A stretch of DNA of 64,000 bases. Source: DASQFQ01 sp963802905 (GTDB lineage: Bacteria; Actinomycetota; Thermoleophilia; Solirubrobacterales; Solirubrobacteraceae). The stretch is from positions 44,921-108,920 of the forward strand of contig CAWDKH010000020.1 of the NCBI GenBank assembly GCA_963802905.1. The letters run 5' to 3'. The translations under genes were made by a program, and so were the position numbers. Below the pieces are notes generated by a model. The model saw nothing but the letters and a program-made list of their open reading frames with translations, made no database searches and had not been told where the DNA came from. Below are positions 61,361 through 64,000 of this stretch, piece after piece (the first letter of the stretch is position 1; every line of letters begins with the position of its first letter).

Positions 61361-62020
61361 TTACTGTGCGCGCCGTTGCAGCGCCTCGGGGTCGAGCACG
61401 GTGACGTGGCGGCGCCCGGTCTCGACGATCCGTAGCGAGCGCAGCAGCTGCAGCGCCTTGCTGACCGCTTCACGCGACGCTCCGGTCCACGCGGCGAGCT
61501 CCTCCTGGGAGAGCGGTAGCTCGATCTCGATTCGGCCGGCGGCGGGCGCGCCGAAGCGCTCGGACAGCTCGACGAGGCGGTGCGCGACGCGCCCGACGAC
61601 GTCGTGCGTCGCGAAGTCGGCCTGCTGTGCGTCGGCGTAGCGCAGCCGTCCCGCGACCATGCGCAGGATCACCAGCGCCACGCGGGGACAGCGCTCGAGG
61701 AACGCAGCGAAGGCGGAGCCCGGGATCAGCAGGGCGTCGACGGCCTCGAGCGTGGTCACCGTTGCCGAGCGCGGCTCGCCGTCGATTGCCGAGAGCTCGC
61801 CGAGCAGATCGCCGGGACCACGAACCGCGACGATCACCTCGCGGCCGGCCGAGCTGAGCGACACGACCTTGGCGCGGCCGCTCAGCAACACAACCACCGG
61901 TCCCGCCTCGTCGCCCTGGTGGAACAGCGTCACGTTGGCGCCGTAGGCGCGCGGCCGGCCGATCGACCGCAGGTCCTCGGCCTCGGTCTCCGTCAGCGCA
62001 TCGAGGAAGGCGCCCGCCAT
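61361..62020 (-). CDS. Crp/Fnr-family transcriptional regulator
   Basis: A 219-residue regulator from ATG 62020. The cyclic-nucleotide-binding domain has 'YGANVTLFHQGDEAGPVVVLLSGRAKVVSLSSAGREVIVAVRGPGDLLGELSAIDGEPRSATVTTLE', including the phosphate-cassette-like GELSAIDGEPRSA near residue 80. The C-terminal helix-turn-helix is 'LPLSQEELAAWTGASREAVSKALQLLRS'. The Arg and Glu of the cassette are conserved, so cAMP binding is plausible. It is divergent from a gene with a class III nucleotide cyclase domain, 77 bp away. A longer GTG start at 62101 would overlap that gene. Confidence 0.9.
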   Translation of the reverse strand: MAGAFLDALTETEAEDLRSIGRPRAYGANVTLFHQGDEAGPVVVLLSGRAKVVSLSSAGREVIVAVRGPGDLLGELSAIDGEPRSATVTTLEAVDALLIPGSAFAAFLERCPRVALVILRMVAGRLRYADAQQADFATHDVVGRVAHRLVELSERFGAPAAGRIEIELPLSQEELAAWTGASREAVSKALQLLRSLRIVETGRRHVTVLDPEALQRRAQ

Positions 62021-62097
62021 GTCTGCCGCGAGCTTCGCACGCTCCGGCTTGGAGCACAGCGCGGCCTGTGGGAGGGTGCGCCGGGGGATGACGGGCG

Positions 62098-64000
62098 ACA
62101 CGAGCCTTCAGCGCGCGAGCGGCATAGCGACCGTGATGTTCACGGACGTTGAGGCGTCCACCGGCACGACGACGCGGATGGGCGATGAAGCCGCCGGCCG
62201 CCTGTTCGGAGAACACGACCGGATCGTCCGCGAGCAGGTCGCCGCCCACGGCGGCCGCACTGTTCGCTCCACGGGCGACGGCTTCGTCGTGCTGTTCGAC
62301 TCGGCGCGCAAGGCGGTCGGCTGCGCACTGTCGATCCAGACGGACCTCGCGGCACAACAGGACGGCATCCGGGTTCGGATCGGCCTCAATGCCGGCGAGG
62401 TGGTGGAGGGCGATGGTGAGCTCTTCGGGGCCGCGGTCAATCTCGCCGCGCGCGTGATGGAGCGGGCCGACGGCGGCGAGATCCTCGTCACCGAGACCGT
62501 GCGGCAGGTGGCGGGCACGATGCCCGAGGCGCGCTTTCGCGGCCGCGGCCGCGTCGCCCTCAAGGGCTTTCCCGAACGCCAGCGCCTCCACGAGGTCCGC
62601 CGAGCCGACGGTCACACGCGGCCGCCGCGCGGGTCGCGGCGCCTGATGCTCGTCGCTGGTGCGCTCGTCGTCGGGGCGGCCGCATTGGCGCTGGGGCTGG
62701 CGACCCGCGGCGGCGAGAAGTCCGTGGAAGTGCTCGAGAACAGCGTGGCGATTCTCGACCCTGACGATGGGCGGGTCGTGACGGACGTTCCGGTCGGTAT
62801 CCGCCCGGGCGGCCTCGCGGTGAGCGCCGGATCGGTCTGGGTCGCCAACCTGGGCGACAACACCGTGACGGAGATCAGCGCGCGCTCGCGGCGTGTCCGC
62901 GGGACGGTCTCCGCGGGTATCGCCGTCGACGGGCTCGGGGCGGGCCCGAGCGGCGTCTGGGTCGCTGACAGCTCGCGCTCGCTCGCGCGCGTGCTCGACC
63001 CTGATTTCCGCACCGTCGCGCGCTCAGTCCGGCTGGATCCGGCGAAAGGGGACCCGCAGGAGGCGCGGCCGATGGCGGTGACGGCAGACGCGGTCTGGAT
63101 CGCCGGCTCCGGCCGCGAGATCACGCGCCTGGATCCGGACACGTCGCGCACCGTCGCGACAATTCCGAGCGGCAACGGGCCCAGCGGGATCGCGGTGGGG
63201 GCCGGCAGCGTGTGGGTCTCCGACAGCGCGGACGGAACGGTGACGCGGATCGACCCGCGCACGAACCAGATCGCGGCGACCGTCCCGGTCGGCGAGGGCG
63301 CGAGCGGCATCGCGGTCGGCGCCGGCGGCGTCTGGGTGACGGTTCCGCTCGAGGACCGCGTGAAGCGGGTCGACCCCGCCTCCAACGCCGTCACCGACAC
63401 GGTACGAGTCGGCGGCGCCCCCGGCGCCCTGGCGATCGGCGCCGGCGCCGTGTGGGTCACCAGCCGGCGCGGCGGGACCGTCACGCGCATCGATCCCGCC
63501 ACTGCGCGCGTGACCCGCACCGTGCGGGTCGGGCACAGCCCCCAGGGCGTCGCCGTCGTCGATGGAGCCGTGTGGGTGGCGGTCCAGGCGAACGCAGCGC
63601 GGGCTGCGCAGACGCCTCGGGACCGCCCGGACGTGTTGACGGTGCTCCGCCCCCAGGGCCTTCCCAGTGGTACCGACCCCGCGCTCGCATTCACGGGGCA
63701 GCCGCAGACGCACGCGACGTGCGCACTGCTGTTCGACTACCCCGACCGACCGTTTCCGGCCGGTGCGCAGCTGCGGCCGGAGGTCGCCGAAGCTATGCCG
63801 GATGTCTCGGACGGCGGGCGAACGTACACGTTCCGAGTGCGGCCCGGCTTCCGGTTCTCGCCGCCCTCCAACGCGCCCGTGACCGCGCACGCATTCCGCC
63901 GGGCGATCGAACGCGCGCTGCATCCGAGGACCGGGTCATACGCGGCGGTGATCATGAGCGACATCGCCGGCTTCCGGGCCTACCACGCGGGCCGGGCGCA
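62098..64000 (+). CDS. Class III cyclase - membrane helix - beta-propeller - family 5 solute-binding fusion (partial)
   Basis: The frame opens at ATG 62098 and runs off the window (634 residues so far). Residues 10-170 are a class III adenylate/guanylate cyclase domain with metal Asp20 (FTDVE) and Asp64 (RSTGDG), and the transition-state pair Asn118/Arg122 (VNLAAR). Arg60 stands where the adenine-specifying Lys usually is. A membrane helix lies near 178-197. Seven propeller blades with VWV/VWI signatures (GSVWVANLG, SGVWVADSS, GSVWVSDSA and others) fill about 205-470. From about 500 the sequence ('CALLFDYPDRPF', 'YTFRVRPGFRFSPPSNAPVTAHAFRRAIERAL') is the start of a peptide-binding SBP family 5 domain. 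This predicts an outside sensor fused to a cytoplasmic cyclase, next to a Crp-like regulator. Confidence 0.85.

Overview
The window is about 64 kb of very GC-rich, densely packed bacterial DNA. Many genes start with GTG or TTG, and neighbouring genes often overlap by 4 bp (GTGA/ATGA). The gene content includes a two-subunit acyl-CoA carboxylase, IdeR/DtxR, split non-homologous end-joining enzymes, MpsC/DUF2294 proteins, GOGAT-free ferredoxin sulfite reduction and secreted delta-60 and LytM proteins. Together with a recurring TANNNT box just upstream of start codons, this suggests an actinobacterium, most likely a soil Thermoleophilia/Solirubrobacterales lineage. That placement is inference; no rRNA gene is present to confirm it. 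No CRISPR array, insertion sequence or prophage was seen.

Layout. 1-10.8 kb: the tail of methylmalonyl-CoA mutase, a cupin, SRPBCC proteins, an unusual WMLRQ-repeat protein, acyl-CoA carboxylase beta, a Tat-exported PhoD phosphatase, a possible carboxylase epsilon subunit, then (after a convergent histidine phosphatase/membrane protein pair) the biotin carboxylase/BCCP subunit. This is a propionyl-CoA/methylmalonyl-CoA module. 10.8-13.9 kb: a minus-strand HAD / metallo-beta-lactamase / glycosyltransferase / NTF2 operon. 13.9-21.9 kb: sucCD, a delta-60 repeat protein, then a coupled aminotransferase / kynurenine formamidase / kynureninase / FAD monooxygenase operon. 21.8-24.7 kb: three MpsC (DUF2294) paralogues interleaved with two STAS proteins and an RsbW-like kinase. 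24.7-29.9 kb: DtxR, LysR, EamA, a decayed epimerase, a pentapeptide protein and an ATP-dependent DNA ligase. 29.9-34.3 kb: an assimilatory sulfate reduction operon (sulfite reductase, cysH, cysD, cysN). 34.2-37.5 kb: a kinase, small exported proteins, a winged-helix protein and a LigD-type polymerase. 37.6-45.5 kb: glycerate kinase, a Clp-N protein, gpsA, HtrA and a MoxR/VWA/DUF58/VWA operon. 45.4-55.5 kb: a secreted protein, a PLP decarboxylase, a DUF559 nuclease, a HAD phosphatase, a DUF1998 helicase, an epoxide hydrolase, a LytM peptidase and a GGDEF-EAL protein. 55.5-59.8 kb: an ABC exporter, a MarR-GNAT fusion with its palindromic operator, and tRNA-Phe. 60.2-64 kb: two exported proteins, a Crp/Fnr regulator and, divergent from it and running off the end, a cyclase / beta-propeller / solute-binding-protein fusion, which is the most unusual gene here.

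Two window-wide patterns matter to any reader. First, about a dozen otherwise conserved genes are broken by single frame changes, often in C or G runs. This looks more like residual sequencing indels than gene decay. Second, a TANNNT box ends 6-11 nt before many start codons, which predicts leaderless or nearly leaderless transcripts.
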